From Fragaria x ananassa (lineage: Eukaryota > Streptophyta > Magnoliopsida > Rosales > Rosaceae), in assembly GCA_034370585.1 (NCBI GenBank), contig CP139752.1:13298501-13362500 (forward strand): DNA of 64,000 nucleotides, given 5' to 3'. The position numbers and the translations under genes are program-made. Below, piece after piece: positions 37,501 through 49,141 of this stretch. How positions within the stretch are numbered: the stretch's first letter is position 1; each line of letters starts with the position of its first letter. The notes beneath the pieces were generated by a model. The model made no database searches and had not been told where the DNA came from. It saw only the letters and a program-made list of their open reading frames with translations.

Positions 37501-38564
37501 TCGATTGATGTAGCCCCACCATAAGGTACAATAGGGACCTTTTTACAAACAAACAAAAGACCCGCTTAGTACTTATATGCCAACTCAACCATCCAACACA
37601 AGTGAAGTTAAGCACACAAAATAAATACGAGCAGATGCGGGTTTCTTCAGACAATTTTCATTTCTCAAAGTTCATATGAGATATGATAACATACAAAATA
37701 TTGGATAAGCAAGATAGAAACATTAACTAAACTATGACTGAGTAGGTTAAATAGCACCGAAAGCATTATCAGACCTTGTGCTTGTCGCATAACTTAACTA
37801 TCTTACAAACTTCCTCTTCTGACCTGAAAATCATCAATCATAACACATTTAGTCAAGAAAATGTCAAATGCATACTCGATATAACATAGCAGGATTACTT
37901 TCCTGCAAAAAAGTACAGGAATTTGCACAAAAAGGTGAATTAAAGAGCAATCCTAACCGAGTGAAAACAACAAGGTCAGGAATGTTGACAGCTTTGTGAA
38001 AGCTGTTTAGTGGTTTGCCATGGTTATACCTCTCCTCATAATCCATTGTCATGTTACCCTATCCAACCAAACACTCTCCATTCAAACCCATACAACTAAA
38101 AACAAACAATGGATTACCAAATTGGATGAGTAGAATACCTTACAAAAAGCCTTCAATTCATTCACAAGTTCCTGCGGGACTTGCTTGTGCGAGCCTTTAA
38201 CCACAAACGCGGTGCTGAATTTGATCAAAATACAAAAATGACTAGATAAAAAAATCAAACGTAACAAAAGAAAAGTAAACGAGAGCAGTGTGATTGGGAG
38301 TTACCGAGAATTGGCATTGGGAGGTTCGCAGCGCGGGAGATTTGATTGGGGATAGAGAGCGAGTGATCCAGCAGCAGCTGAGACTGCGACTGCGATTGGG
38401 AGCGACCAGAACGGAAATGGGGTTTTGGAGCTGCCGGAGTTTGTTGTTGTTGAAGTTTTAAGGAGGTTGGTGGAGGATGATCGGAGGAAATGGGGAGTGG
38501 AGATGGTGAGTAAGGACTTGGAGGAGTGGCAGAGGCGAGAGAACCAGGAAGACATGGCCATCAT
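31533..38564 (-). CDS. DLD: D-lactate dehydrogenase (cytochrome), mitochondrial
   Basis: FAD-linked oxidase that oxidises D-lactate (and related 2-hydroxy acids) and passes electrons to cytochrome c, linked to methylglyoxal detoxification. Eighteen exons join in frame (560 aa): 38564-38305, 38214-38139, 38058-37958, 37823-37775, 37538-37446, 37003-36889, 36130-36070, 35307-35271, 35202-35141, 35043-34947, 34814-34740, 34667-34559, 33866-33757, 33279-33217, 32630-32551, 32420-32290, 31984-31941, 31652-31533; all introns are GT-AG. The Ser/Thr-rich N-terminus with a hydrophobic stretch fits mitochondrial import. FAD-binding motifs: VPYGGATSIEGH (from 164), PGATIGG (from 232), GSEGTLGV (294). 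The oxidase C-domain has HAGDGNFH (468-475) and CAGEHGVG (509-516). Ends NPGKLIPSHVCF. Three nearby Met codons (1, 2, 4) could start. Length fits the family; no lesion seen. Confidence 0.96.
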
Positions 38565-40800
38565 GGGGAATGGAGTTCAAGAGTCTGATGTTATCGGAGG
38601 CCTACTTCCAACTTATGATTCTGAATCGTACCCAAAGTTTTATGACAGATTATACGTGTTCGCTACAGCGGCGTAGTCTCTTTTTTAATTAAGGACGTAG
38701 TTATAATGAGGTTGTAATATATTTTCTATGAATAAGAAAGGCAAAAACATACTAGTATGTGTGCTTAATTCTATACCTCGTTCCGATAATGAGAAGTCTT
38801 ATCGATTGTTTTGCATGCTGAGAAAGAGGGAACTATTGATCAAGGCAGTTTTGAACAACTTCAACTTGGAAATTAGAACTCGACCTTGGAGCAGTTAACC
38901 ACTTACATTACATCTACAACATAAATACATAATTACGCCAAACATCTACATCATATTTCAATAATTGAAAACAAAAAAGGGACAAAAGAGTGTTTAAAGA
39001 TGATAATTTGAATTTCTTAGAGAGATTTCAACCTTCTAGCACTAACATAACATTTGTTGTACGGCTATGAAAAGAAGAAACCCCAAGCTTCAAAACAACA
39101 ATACAGTCAACCTCATGTTAACTATGTTTTAAGTTTTAATATTGAAATTATTTCTTGGGTGATTCAGACATTCAGTAGTTTGATTTGGAGATCACTCAAA
39201 TAGTTGACCTGCATCTTAGTTTGTTATTACATATGATCAATAATTTTACAGTTGCAATGTTATACATTCACCTCCATGTATATAGACTTTTAAGATTATG
39301 ATTATGCTGGACACACAAATGAGAATAGCAAAATCAAAGAAACCTTCATCTTGTGGGTTTAAGGTCTAAGAATTGGACAATTTTTTTTTCTTCATCTCAA
39401 ATTAGTTATGAGGGTAAAGGTGTAATTAAAAAACTTTAAAAAAAGAGGGATATGCATTTAGTGTTCGGGGATGTATGAATAAAATTTATCCTAAATATAT
39501 CACGTAGTAAAAATGTATTATTTAAGAACAAAACACTATAATGGGTTTCGAGAACATTAGGGACGTTGTTTGCTAGGAAGCATGGGCGTCATCCAGCTAA
39601 AGCAGAAGCGGCTCAGAATCACACGGAAGTGGCCGAAACCGCGCTTCCGCGAAAAGAGAGTTTGGAAGCGCGTTAGAAGCTCACGATTCCAATTTAGAAT
39701 CGTGCGATTCCGATTTGAAACAAGCCATTCCAATCGAGAGATGAATAGAATTAGACGAAAGATACTGGATTATAGAACTGAAAGTACACTGATGAATCTC
39801 ACCTTTCGCCCCTTTCGGGGTGGACAATACGACGAGGAAGCATATTGGGGTTTTAGATTGCAGAGACCCAAAATCGAATTTGATGTTTTGAGGTTGAGAT
39901 CGCCATAGTTAGTGTTCCCATCGTAATGACGTTTTCAGTTTTCACAAAGGATTGATCCTTGGTCTGCTGGTGTTCTTGAGGAAACGTAGTTTTGTCTTGA
40001 CTTCTGTGTAGTTGATACTTGATTGGCTACTCAATTATATATGCTTACCCACTCACCCACATCAAAGCTTATCTAATTGGAGAAAATTAAATAGAAATAC
40101 ATGACCAATTTCAATACACAAAAAAACCTATTTTTAATATTTTTTATACAAATTAGGGCAACAACCCAGGACCCAACACTAATAATAGCAGACCTGACCC
40201 GAATTTTGATTCTAAAAAAACTAAAATATCCATTTTCATAATAGAATTATGAATATGCCACAAATCTCCTTCTATCTCTCTTCCCGAATCTGTTACTCTC
40301 CTTCTAGATCTCTCTCTCTCTCTCTCTCTCTCTCAGAATCACAAAGCATAAAGACGTCGCCCTTGAAGCCTAGACGTCAAAGCCTTGATAATTGGGTTGT
40401 GGAGGTGGGTAATAATTTGGCTGTAAAAATTTGGTTCGTTTGAAATGGGTAAGTATAGACACGATGAACATAGGTCTCTATTGAGAACCTACTGTCACAT
40501 CCATGAAAGATATCACCGTCATAATTCGTCGGAAACAGGCCCAAATTTGGGCTCTGATACTTGTTGTTAGGATCAAAATCCATTTAAGAAAGGAAAATTA
40601 GAAAATTAAAAGAAATCTAAGAATATAACTAAATGACAAACATATTCGTTTCATTACAACTGAATAAGAGAAGTTTACAACATTTATATAACCTATAGAT
40701 AGAGAATAACTACTTCGATGATAACTACCTATTGGGCCGGATGAGTCTTGATAATTCTAATAAAAAGTTGGGCCGCCCATACACAATACACAGAAGAGTG
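38565..40800. other. Intergenic DNA between divergent DLD and SAM-protein genes
   Basis: The first few hundred bases should hold the DLD promoter; a minus-strand TATA-like AAAATATATTAC is at about 38716-38727. A GC-richer patch (39570-39910) has short inverted repeats, for example CACGATTC/GAATCGTG at 39682-39704, and an Arg-rich ORF that I do not believe is a gene. A CT microsatellite lies at 40311-40334. No exon was recognised. Confidence 0.5.
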
Positions 40801-40830
40801 CTACTGCTATTGTGCCTGACAGAAAAACTA

Positions 40831-41479
40831 CATATAAAGTGTTCCATCACTCTCCCTCTCCTCTCCTCTCCTCTCCTCCATTTCAATTACAAGAGATCTT
40901 TCTCATCCAAAGAAACCCAGACCATAATTATTTGCAATTTCATGTACCCAGACGAATCTCTCTCAAGGTTAACAAACTCCTTCTCTCTTTCTCTTCCCCA
41001 TCAAAAAGTTCAATCTCCAAATTAGTCAGTTTATTTGATCAGTAATCGACTAATCGCGAAGGTCCGTACGACAACTACATCTACAAAGGCACCGAGTTCA
41101 ATTCGCGGCAACTACTTTGTCTCCCATATCTGATTCCAGGGTGTGTTCTTGAATCTTTTTAGTTTTAATTTCATATTGGGTTCTCTCTCTCTGTTTGGTT
41201 TCGATTGCTTGCTTCAGATGTTAGGACTTATTATGATATCTATTTTGCGAATTTGTCAAATATGCTTTCTTGGATGAGAGGTTTGTTGAGAAATGTAGTT
41301 CTAATCTTGAATGCTAAAGATATAAAGGGGAACTATAAATCCAGCTCCCTATTCAAACAGTATATGAAGTTGTTCTGTTTTGTTATGTTCTGCATATTGC
41401 GCTATTTGTCTGCTTGCATTTGCATTTAAAAATGAGCTCATTGTTCTTGATCCAATGAACTTGTTAATTTCATAAGCAG
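40831..41479 (+). promoter_or_regulatory. Core promoter and intron-containing 5' leader of the SAM gene
   Basis: CATATAAAG at 40831-40839 is a TATA candidate, followed by a TCTCC-repeat pyrimidine patch (40852-40878) as often found near plant transcription starts. The acceptor-like CATAAGCAG ends at 41479, 11 bases before the ATG, so at least one leader intron is likely; a donor candidate is GGTGTG near 41141. The exact leader structure is uncertain. Confidence 0.5.
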
Positions 41480-41490
41480 ATTGTCTGCTA

Positions 41491-42261
41491 ATGGCGAAGA
41501 AAAGGCAAATAGAACTGGTGGGAAATCCCTTGCACAAGAGAAGTACTCAAAGTGGTCTTCTTGACACTTTAAACTCCGACAATGATCCGGATCCGCAAGA
41601 TAGTTGGGTCATAGTCAAAAAGCAGAGAGTTAACATTTTGTTGCCTGGTGCTAATAAACCACCACTTCCAAGCCCAGAGCCAAGTCAGCTGCAACTTGTG
41701 GCTAGAGAAACAGTAGAAAGTGAATCACGGCTTCCTATTAATACACATCCCAAAATGGCTTCAGTTCATGAGAAAAAGAAGATTAAACCTGTTGCCCGTA
41801 AGAAGGTCGTGGAACTTGCTAAGAAAGCTTCTCCTGCTGCTGAATACTTTCCAACCTTTTCCCAGTCGATGAGGCGAGACATTAGAACAAATTCACGAAT
41901 TCCAGATCAGATGGCTACTTCACAGTATCAGAGAGCACTAGGGGTATCTATAACCTCAAAAGCCATGATGCAGCAAAGAAAATTACAACATGTTTTTCTG
42001 GATCAGGGACTGTTGGTGAATCAAAGGCTGAGAGCTCGGAATCTTGCAAGGAAACTTCAGAATGCTGGTGGATTAAGCAGGTGGTTAGCATCATTGGGAC
42101 TGGAGCAGTTTGTTAAGATATTTCAGAGGAAAGGTTTCAGTAAATTCCATTTGGTGAATTTGAACATGAAAAAGCTCAAAGATATGGGTGCAAATGCAGT
42201 TGGGCCAAGAAGGAAATTGATGCATGCAATAGAATGCTTTTGCCAACCATCCTATTATTAA
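41491..42261 (+). CDS. SAM-domain protein, plant-specific, 256 aa
   Basis: Single-exon coding region from ATGGCGAAG. Residues about 194-252 form a sterile alpha motif: SRWLASLGLEQFVKIFQ, then FHLVNLNMKKLKDMGANAVG and RRKLMHAIECF, with the typical Trp/Leu core and the 'L..LtdEdLkelGi...G.R.ki' pattern. SAM domains mediate protein-protein or RNA contacts. The N-terminal two thirds are basic and probably disordered, with Lys/Arg clusters (KKKIKPVARKKVVELAKKA) that could direct it to the nucleus, and the segment DSWVIVKKQRVNILLP, which I recall from related plant SAM proteins. The function is unknown; complete by length. The 3' UTR probably extends to about 42680. Confidence 0.85.
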   Translation: MAKKRQIELVGNPLHKRSTQSGLLDTLNSDNDPDPQDSWVIVKKQRVNILLPGANKPPLPSPEPSQLQLVARETVESESRLPINTHPKMASVHEKKKIKPVARKKVVELAKKASPAAEYFPTFSQSMRRDIRTNSRIPDQMATSQYQRALGVSITSKAMMQQRKLQHVFLDQGLLVNQRLRARNLARKLQNAGGLSRWLASLGLEQFVKIFQRKGFSKFHLVNLNMKKLKDMGANAVGPRRKLMHAIECFCQPSYY

Positions 42262-42701
42262 GGCACTCCGAAATCATTTACCTGAATATACAAGCTGATC
42301 AGACGCGCCCAGGAGAGAAATCCCCTTCATGCTGTTGGTCCAAGTTGTGTGCAGTTTATAATTTTTGCATTTTATGAAAAGAAAGTGTCAGCAATGTGCA
42401 CTGGCAGCAGTTTTATATTTCTTGGATCAAATAGTGAATATGAAAGGTGCAGGCCTCTACAGCGCAGAATGGCAAAACTGGTTCAGGTACATGATTACTA
42501 CTTTTGTGGATCAGCCTCTATCCACAATGATCGGGTATTGAGAATACTACATGATTGTGTAGTGTCAAATAGATAGTTCAATTCTGTACATTCATGAAGT
42601 TAGAACTAGAAGATTTGTGCTCAAAGTTTCAGTTGAAGTGAAGTAATTTCCTGTTCTTGTAATTCATTCTTTTTCAAATTTAATGTTAAATTTAATTTAA
42701 C

Positions 42702-43693
42702 TATATACTAAAGCTTGGTCGACTGTTCACAAGCACTGTTCATAGGCTTATGAATAGTGGTTTTGTGTGTTGTAAGCGCTGTTCGCAGGCTTATGAACAG
42801 TGATTTTGTGAACAACGATTTTGTGTGTTGTATAAGCGACTGTTCGCAAGCAAGTGAACAGTGGCGGAGTAAAAAACCGCCAGTGGACTTGGAGCCCATC
42901 TCGCAGGCGGAGTCCGCGCACTTCTCTTGGGCGAAGAGAGAGAGTTCGCAAAAAAAAAAAAAAACGAACCCCCTGCGGACTCCGCTCCCATATCTGGGAA
43001 TGAATAGGACAGAAACGTCATTTTACTGTCATTAGTGAACAGTAACTGCCCCTGTCTCTCTAGATTTTTCTATTTCTCCGCCCCAGAGAAGGGTGCGGAG
43101 TCCGATTATTCTTTTTGTTTTGTTTTGTTTTTTTTTTTCTGTCCACTTCATTCCCAGATATAGGCGCAGAGTCTGCTGGCAGATATTTTTTTTGTGTGGA
43201 CGAAATCTCTCTGTCTCCCAAGAGAAGGGCGCGGAGTCCGATCACTTTTTTTTTGTCCTCTTCATTCCCACAGATGGGCGCGGAGTCCGCTGGGGGATCA
43301 CTATTTTTTTTTAAACTCTCTCACTCTCACTAGATTTGTATGAACGAACTCTCTCTAGATTTTTCTATTTCTCCGCCCAAGAGAGGGGCGCGAAGTCCGA
43401 TCATTCTTTTTTTTTAGAGTCCGCTGGGGGTTCGCTTTTTTTTTTTTTGCGAACTCTCTCTCTCTCTGTCTCTCTAGATTTTTCTATTTCTCCGCCTAAA
43501 AAAGGGCGCGGAGTCCGCTGGAAGATAGTTTTTTTTTGTTTTTTTGGGTTAACGGTCTCTCATCTCCCAAGAGAAGGGCGCGTAGTCCGCTTTTTTTTTG
43601 GAACGAACCCTCTATGTCTCTCTAGATTTTTCTATTTCTCCGCCCAAGAAAAGGACGCGGAGTCCGATCACTCTTTTTTTTTAATTTATATTT
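42702..43693. repeat. First copy of a ~0.9-1.0 kb tandem segment
   Basis: It starts TACTAAAGCTTGGTCGACTG and contains repeated GAACAGT/ACTGTTC pieces, poly-A or poly-T runs and many copies of the GC motif GCGGAGTCCGC. Nearly the whole order of pieces is repeated in the next segment. Confidence 0.85.
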
Positions 43694-44905
43694 TTACTAA
43701 AGCTTGGTCGACTGTTCATAAGCTTATGAACATCGATTTTGTGTGTTGTAAGCGACTGTTTGCAAGCAGGTGAACAGTGGCGGAGTAAAAAACCGCCAGC
43801 GGACTCGGAGCCCATCTCGCAGGCGGAGTCTGCGCACTTCTATTGAGCAAAGAGAGAGAGAGTTCGCAAAAAAAAAAAAAACGGAACCCCAGCGGACTCC
43901 GCGCCCATATCCGGGAATGAATAGGACAGAACCGTCATTTTACTGTTATTAGTGAACAGTAACTGTCCCTGTCTCTCTAGATTTTTCTACTTCTCCGCCC
44001 CAGAGAAGGGCGCGGAATCCGACTATTCTTTTTGTTTTGTTTTGTTTTTTCTCTGTCCTCTTCATTCCCAGATATAGGCGCGGAGTCCGCTGACAAATCT
44101 TTTTTTTTTGTGGACGAACTCTCTCTGTCTCAAAAGAGAAGGGCGCAGAGTCCGATCACTTTTTGTTGGTCCTCTTCATTCCCACAGATGGGCGCGGAGT
44201 TCGCTGGGGGATCATTTTTTTTTTAAACTCTCTCTCACTCTCACTAGATTTGTATGGACGAACTCTCTTTAGATTTTTCTATTTCTCTGTCTAAGAGAAG
44301 GGCGCGGAGTCCGATCACTCTTTTTTTTTTAGAGTCCGCTGGGGGTTTGTTTTTTTTTTTGCGAACTCTCTCTGTCTCTTTAGATTTTTCTATTTCTCCG
44401 CCCAGAGAAGGGTGCGGAGTCCGCTGGCAGATAGTTTTTTTTTTTGGGCTAACGGTCTCTCATCTCCCAAGAGAAGGGCGCATAGTCCGCTTTTTTTTTT
44501 GGGACAAACCCTCTCTGTCTCTTTAGATTTTTCTATTTCTCCGCCCAAGAGAAGGGCGCGGAGTCTGATCACTCTTTTTTTATTTTATTTTTTTACAAAC
44601 TATCTCTCTCTCATTCCCAGAGATGGGCGCGGAGTCCGCTGGGGGTTCGCCTTTTTTTTTGGCCTAATTGTCTCTCATCGCCCTAGAAAAGGGCCCGGAC
44701 TCCGCCCGTGAGATGGGCGCGGAGTCCGCTGTCAGATCGCTTTTTTTTGGACGAACCCTCTCTGTCTTTCTAGATTTTTCTATTTCTCCGCCCCAAAGAA
44801 GGGCGCGGAGTTCGCTGACAGATATTTTTTTTTGGACTGTCTCTCATCGCCCTAGAGAAGAGCGCGGACTCCACCGGCAAGATGGGCGCGGAGTCCGCTG
44901 GCATA
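42900..44905. repeat. More than 25 copies of a dyad-symmetric GCGGAGTCCGC motif
   Basis: The 11-mer GCGGAGTCCGC is a palindrome about its central base. Exact or near copies recur at intervals of roughly 30-80 bases (for example 43229, 43276, 43507, 44078, 44302, 44626, 44718, 44887), mostly on the same strand and mostly followed by poly-T. Counted by eye, so the number is approximate. Confidence 0.85.
43694..44590. repeat. Second copy of the tandem segment, including the 5' end
   Basis: TTACTAAAGCTTGGTCGACTG at about 43695 repeats the sequence at the element's own left end. The same order follows: GTGAACAGTGGCGGAGTAAAAAACC, a purine run, ACTCCGCGCCCATAT, TTAGTGAACAGTAACTG, then alternating poly-T and GCGCGGAGTCCG blocks. 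Small indels separate the copies. Confidence 0.85.
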
Positions 44906-44999
44906 TCGTTTTTTTTTTGGGCGAACTCTCTCTCAATCTCTCTAGATTTTTCTTGCTTTCTTTGCCGCTGTCTCTCTAGACTCCTCTCGCTTTCTCTAC

Positions 45000-45920
45000 C
45001 GCCCAAGATTTCTCTATATATAGAAAGGTTCTTCTCATATTTTGTCGCCCAAGATTTCTCTCTGTTCTCTCACTCCTAATCCATTGAACTAGCTCGCAAG
45101 TCTATACTCAATAACCGAATCCAAATCCTTTCCAGATTTGATCTCATTACCTTCCTCCACTGTTTAAAACCGCCAACTATAATCTTCGCTCTTGACAACA
45201 ATCAGGTGAGTTGTTAATTTTTTTTTTTATCTATTAACTTACACTCCTCCATCTACACTGATGCGTGTAGATTGGATGTTTGGGCTAAAACTTCATCCAT
45301 GATTTTTTAAATTCGGTACCTTTTTTCTTTTTGCTGCAATAGATATTAGATTACAGAGAACAGTTGTTGAATAACTTTCTAATCTTTACCCATTCTTTCC
45401 TGTAGGTATTACAGTTGTTTTTGCAATCAAGTTATAATCTTGAGCAGATTTACAGCTATCAGACGTGCGTATCATTTTTTGGTAAGTTGAAGCTTACACT
45501 CCCAGTAACATATACTTTTCAAAATTAAAAATTATTGAATAGTTGTAATCTATTACTGTCATCATATTGTTTTGGTAACATAGAATCAAATACAGGCTCA
45601 ATTAATTCAGTTAGAGTGGTAAGCTTTCATGCTTGGTCCATCTCTTCACCATCTGGCATAATAGTTCTAATATATAATTTCAAGTACAGTGTCTTCTTGA
45701 TCAACATCTGAAGAAAAAAAAATGGAGGGTATTAATTAATTTATAACTATGATTATTTCTTTTTTTACTTTATGTTTATAATGTTGGATATGATACATAG
45801 CAAACTCTCACATATTTTTCTTTTTTATGTCTTATGCAGTCCACAATATTTTTTCTTTTTAGCTTGCAATATAACATGAGCTGAAGTAAACAAATTTCTC
45901 TACAACAAATATTTCAAACA
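45000..45920 (+). other. Gene-like 3' part of the Helitron-like element
   Basis: TCTATATATAG at 45012-45022 is a good TATA box. About 190 bases later AATCAG|GTGAGTTG (45205) looks like a donor, and TTCCTGTAG (45405) an acceptor, followed by another possible donor TTTTTG|GTAAGTT (45480). This layout suggests a captured promoter plus short non-coding exons. No protein could be recognised. Confidence 0.4.
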
Positions 45921-46014
45921 CCCGCAGCAAAGTGCGGGCCTAATTTCTTGAAGATGATATTGGAGATATTAACTAATTCCGCTGCCACTTTACCCTTTGC
46001 TTAACGCCGTAACT

Positions 46015-46022
46015 ATATAAAT
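46015..46022 (+). promoter_or_regulatory. TATA box candidate for the AVT3-like gene
   Basis: TATAAATA about 75 bp past the Helitron-like 3' end and 600 bp before the ATG. A second candidate, TTTATATATACAG, is at 46140-46152. Either would give a long leader; which one is used cannot be told. Confidence 0.4.
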
Positions 46023-46623
46023 AGTTTCCATGCATTGTATACACCACGTCAAAACGCAGGTATCTTCTTAGTAACAAAGCAAACAAAGAGGCAAGATCAT
46101 CGCGTTACTGATCACGTGAACAGTAATCACCATGTCCGCTTTATATATACAGACAGATACGGATAATAATGAGAGACCGTGAGGAGGAAGCTGTTACGTC
46201 TTGCCAACAGTCTTGTCTTGTTTGTTTAACGTACGCCGGAGATGGTGCCACGTGCAGATGAGACATAACCTCCAAACTGGCGGTGGCTCATGACTCATGT
46301 TACCCAAGTACTTGACTTGGACTGTACCAACCCAACTTTCTGTTTGTTTCCCAATCAGACAACTCCCCCATGCCGTAAGACTTACTTCAGATTTTATACC
46401 CAAATGACAGAGCATAGAAGCAGGAATCAACCCCGGAAATCTACCCCTTCTAATCTGGATAAGTAATCATATTCGCCAACATCAAGGTGCCATTAAAAGA
46501 GTCCCCACTTATTCTGGTCGAACCCGAATCAAAGATACTATATTTCTCACAGAAGCATATCTGGTCTCCCATATAAAATTCTGGGTCTCGCTCATTCTCA
46601 GTGTCAGGGGAATACTCATATCA

Positions 46624-49141
46624 ATGGCGGGCGGTAAACAAAGCGCGGCGGAGGTTCCTCTGCTGGAAAAGGCCGTGGGGGCTTCGAGGGGTCAGACGCT
46701 CGGAAACATAATCGTCTCGGTTGTTGGGACCGGAGTTCTGGGCCTTCCGTATGCTATGAGAATCGCTGGTTGGCTTGCTGGCTCGCTAGGCGTCATTGTC
46801 ACTGGCATCTCCACCTACTACTGCATGCTCCTCCTTGTAAGTTCATTTTAGTTGCTTTGCTTCTCTCTTTTGTTCAATTTTTCCATTAGAAGTTGTGATT
46901 TCTCAGTTATATTGATTCTGTGATAGTGCTAGATTAAGTGGTGCGTTCTGTTTCTACAACATGATCAAACTATATAAGATGATCAATCGTCCTAATTGCA
47001 GTACAAATGCTTTGCCAAGAGATCAATTTTCTAGTAGAACATAGCCGACTTTTGTTTTTTCTTTGGTGAAACAGAATTATGTCTTGTTTGCTTCTTTATG
47101 ACAATACATATTTTGGTTTGTGCCGAAGTTTAATTTTCTTTTTGTGTGTGTAATATGGTGAAATGAATAGGTGCAATGCAGGGAGAAATATGCATCGGAA
47201 GAAGATTCAGTGGTTAAAAAGTCTTATGGTGATTTGGGGTATGAATGTATGGGAAGGAAAGGTCGTATTCTGACCGAATCCTTGATTTTGATTGCTCAGT
47301 GCGGGGGCTCTGTGGCTTATCTTGTGTTTGTCGGCCAAAATGTTTCGTCTATGTTCAATGGCCATGGAATCTCGGTTAATTCTTGCATATTTTTGCTAGT
47401 GCCGGTGGAAATTGGGTTATCGTGGATAGGTAGTCTATCTGCTTTAGCTCCCTTCAGTATCTTTGCTGCCATCTGCAATTTGTTGGCTATGGCAATTGTG
47501 GTAAAGGAAGACATACAGCAAGCAGTAGAGGGTGAGTTTTCTTTTAGGGATAGGACAGCGATCACATCAAATATAGGAGGATTGCCATTTGCAGGAGGTG
47601 TTGCAGTGTTTTGTTTTGAGGGGTTCGGGATGACATTGGCCTTGGAAGCCTCTATGAAAGATAAAACCCAGTTCCCGAAATTGCTTGCTCAGGCTTTCAC
47701 AGGGATAAGCATTGTCTACGCTTTGTTTGGATTCTTTGGATACATGGCTTACGGTGATCAAACAAAAGAGATTATCTCTCTTAATCTCCCTCAAAATTGG
47801 TCTTCCATAGCCGTTCAGGTAATACTCTAACCTTCAGCCTTCCTTTTTTCAAACAATGATTTATATGCTAACTCTGTACTTGCACTTTGACTTGCTTACG
47901 CTCCGTCCCTGGGAAGGGTATCTTGTTGAATTTATATGTTCCAACAAATCATAGGGAGGAGATTTGAGAACTTGGGACCTCCGTTTCGTTTGAATAAATG
48001 TTTGAACTGCCTGAGTTTTCTTTTAGGAATTAGAAATGAATATGTCCCTTTTAAATATTGCACTTGAGACATGGATTTATTGATGCAAAGTCTCTTGAAG
48101 GCAAAATCTGGGTCGGAGGTGTGCTTAACAACTATATTATGTCCTAGAACATATTCTAAAATTTAATAATAAAAGGCACTCTTTGTACTTTTGTTGGACT
48201 TCCATTTCTTCACTTCTCTGTCATTGTATTGATATTAGAGTATTATGGTAGAATTTCCCTATGGTAGATTACCTTTTGGTAAGCAGATTGATTAGTTCAC
48301 CAGCATACCATATATATCTAAGAAGATATCACTAAAAAGTTGCAGTACCTATGTGTATTTCATATTATATCTGTTACATAATGTTTAAAATCTAAGGATG
48401 GATTTATTGCACTTATTTTCTCCTCTCTAGACACTTCCATTTGATCACTTCAATTATTCCTATACTGTAGAAAGCTTAATCATTTGCTAATTTTTCTGGC
48501 GTCTATTTTGTGCACGACGACCAAAGTTTCTTGTTCAGCACCATGTAGTTATATAAGGTTATGAATTTGCTTGATGTGTAATATCAGTTTGTATTGAACT
48601 AATCAAGGTATAAATTTTTCAGTAATGTATATTACCATACTGTTAGTACACCAATTTGTTTCCATTTAATTTTGTTACAACCACATGTTCCTTCTTAATT
48701 GTGCTGTAAAAGCCTGTAGTAAGATAGATAATAGGTCCTAGTTTTGCTGAACTTTTCTTTGTCTGGACACAGATTGGCTTGTGCTTGGGTTTAGTATTTA
48801 CATTCCCGATCATGCTCCACCCAATAAATGAGATCATAGAGGGAAACATAACAAAAGATTCATCTACAAGAATGGGAAAATTGGGAATATACATGAGTCG
48901 AGCAATGGTGGTGATGGTGTTGGCTGTCTTCGCCTCATGTGTGCCTGGATTTGCAGTGTTTGCCTCACTTGTGGGAAGTACAGTATGTGCACTAATATCA
49001 TTTGTATTGCCAGCCACATTTCATTTAAAATTATTTGGTTCTTCTCTACAGTTCTGGCAGAAAGCCTTGGATTTCTTCATTTTACTGTGTGGATTACTTT
49101 TTGCGGTATATGGTACTTACAATGCCATTGTCGGTATATGA
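46624..49141 (+). CDS. AVT3: AVT3-type vacuolar amino acid transporter (3 exons, 409 aa)
   Basis: Exons 46624-46836, 47171-47818 and 48773-49141; both introns are GT-AG and phase 0. Member of the AAAP/AVT family (PF01490, Aa_trans); plant AVT3 proteins sit in the vacuolar membrane and export neutral amino acids to the cytosol. After a short polar N-terminus the family signature GNIIVSVVGTGVLGLPYAMR (residues 27-46) starts TM1. About eleven hydrophobic segments follow, including IAQCGGSVAYLVFVGQNV, FEGFGMTLALEASMKD and GFFGYMAYGDQT, ending YGTYNAIVGI. Length and ends fit AVT3; the letter A, B or C cannot be assigned. No lesion seen. The upstream region borders a Helitron-like element. Confidence 0.92.

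Larger units (their letters stand above)
42702..45943 (+). mobile_element. Helitron-like non-autonomous element, about 3.2 kb
   Basis: The right end has the hairpin CCCGCA-GCAAAG-TGCGGG (45921-45938) followed at once by CCTAA|T, resembling Helitron 3' ends (hairpin then CTRR before a host T). In many Helitrons the CTRR lies ~10 bases further on; there the sequence is CTTG (45947-45950), so the exact end is uncertain. The left end TATATACTAAAGC resembles the TCTATACTA-type 5' start with one or two changes. No target duplication or long inverted repeat was found, as expected. No RepHel gene. The interior is mostly repeats plus a gene-like 3' part. Confidence 0.55.

Noticed and set aside
38425..38676. 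83-codon plus-strand ORF across DLD exon 1
   Set aside because: Antisense shadow of the DLD N-terminal exon and its 5' flank; no domain.
39570..39908. 112-codon Arg-rich ORF
   Set aside because: No recognisable domain, splice context or promoter; low-complexity composition with short inverted repeats, more like a transposon fragment.
43093..45079. Many overlapping ORFs of 60-145 codons in the Helitron-like element
   Set aside because: Produced by the repeated GCGCGGAGTCCG and poly-T units in several frames; translations are Phe/Arg/Ser-rich repeats without a domain.
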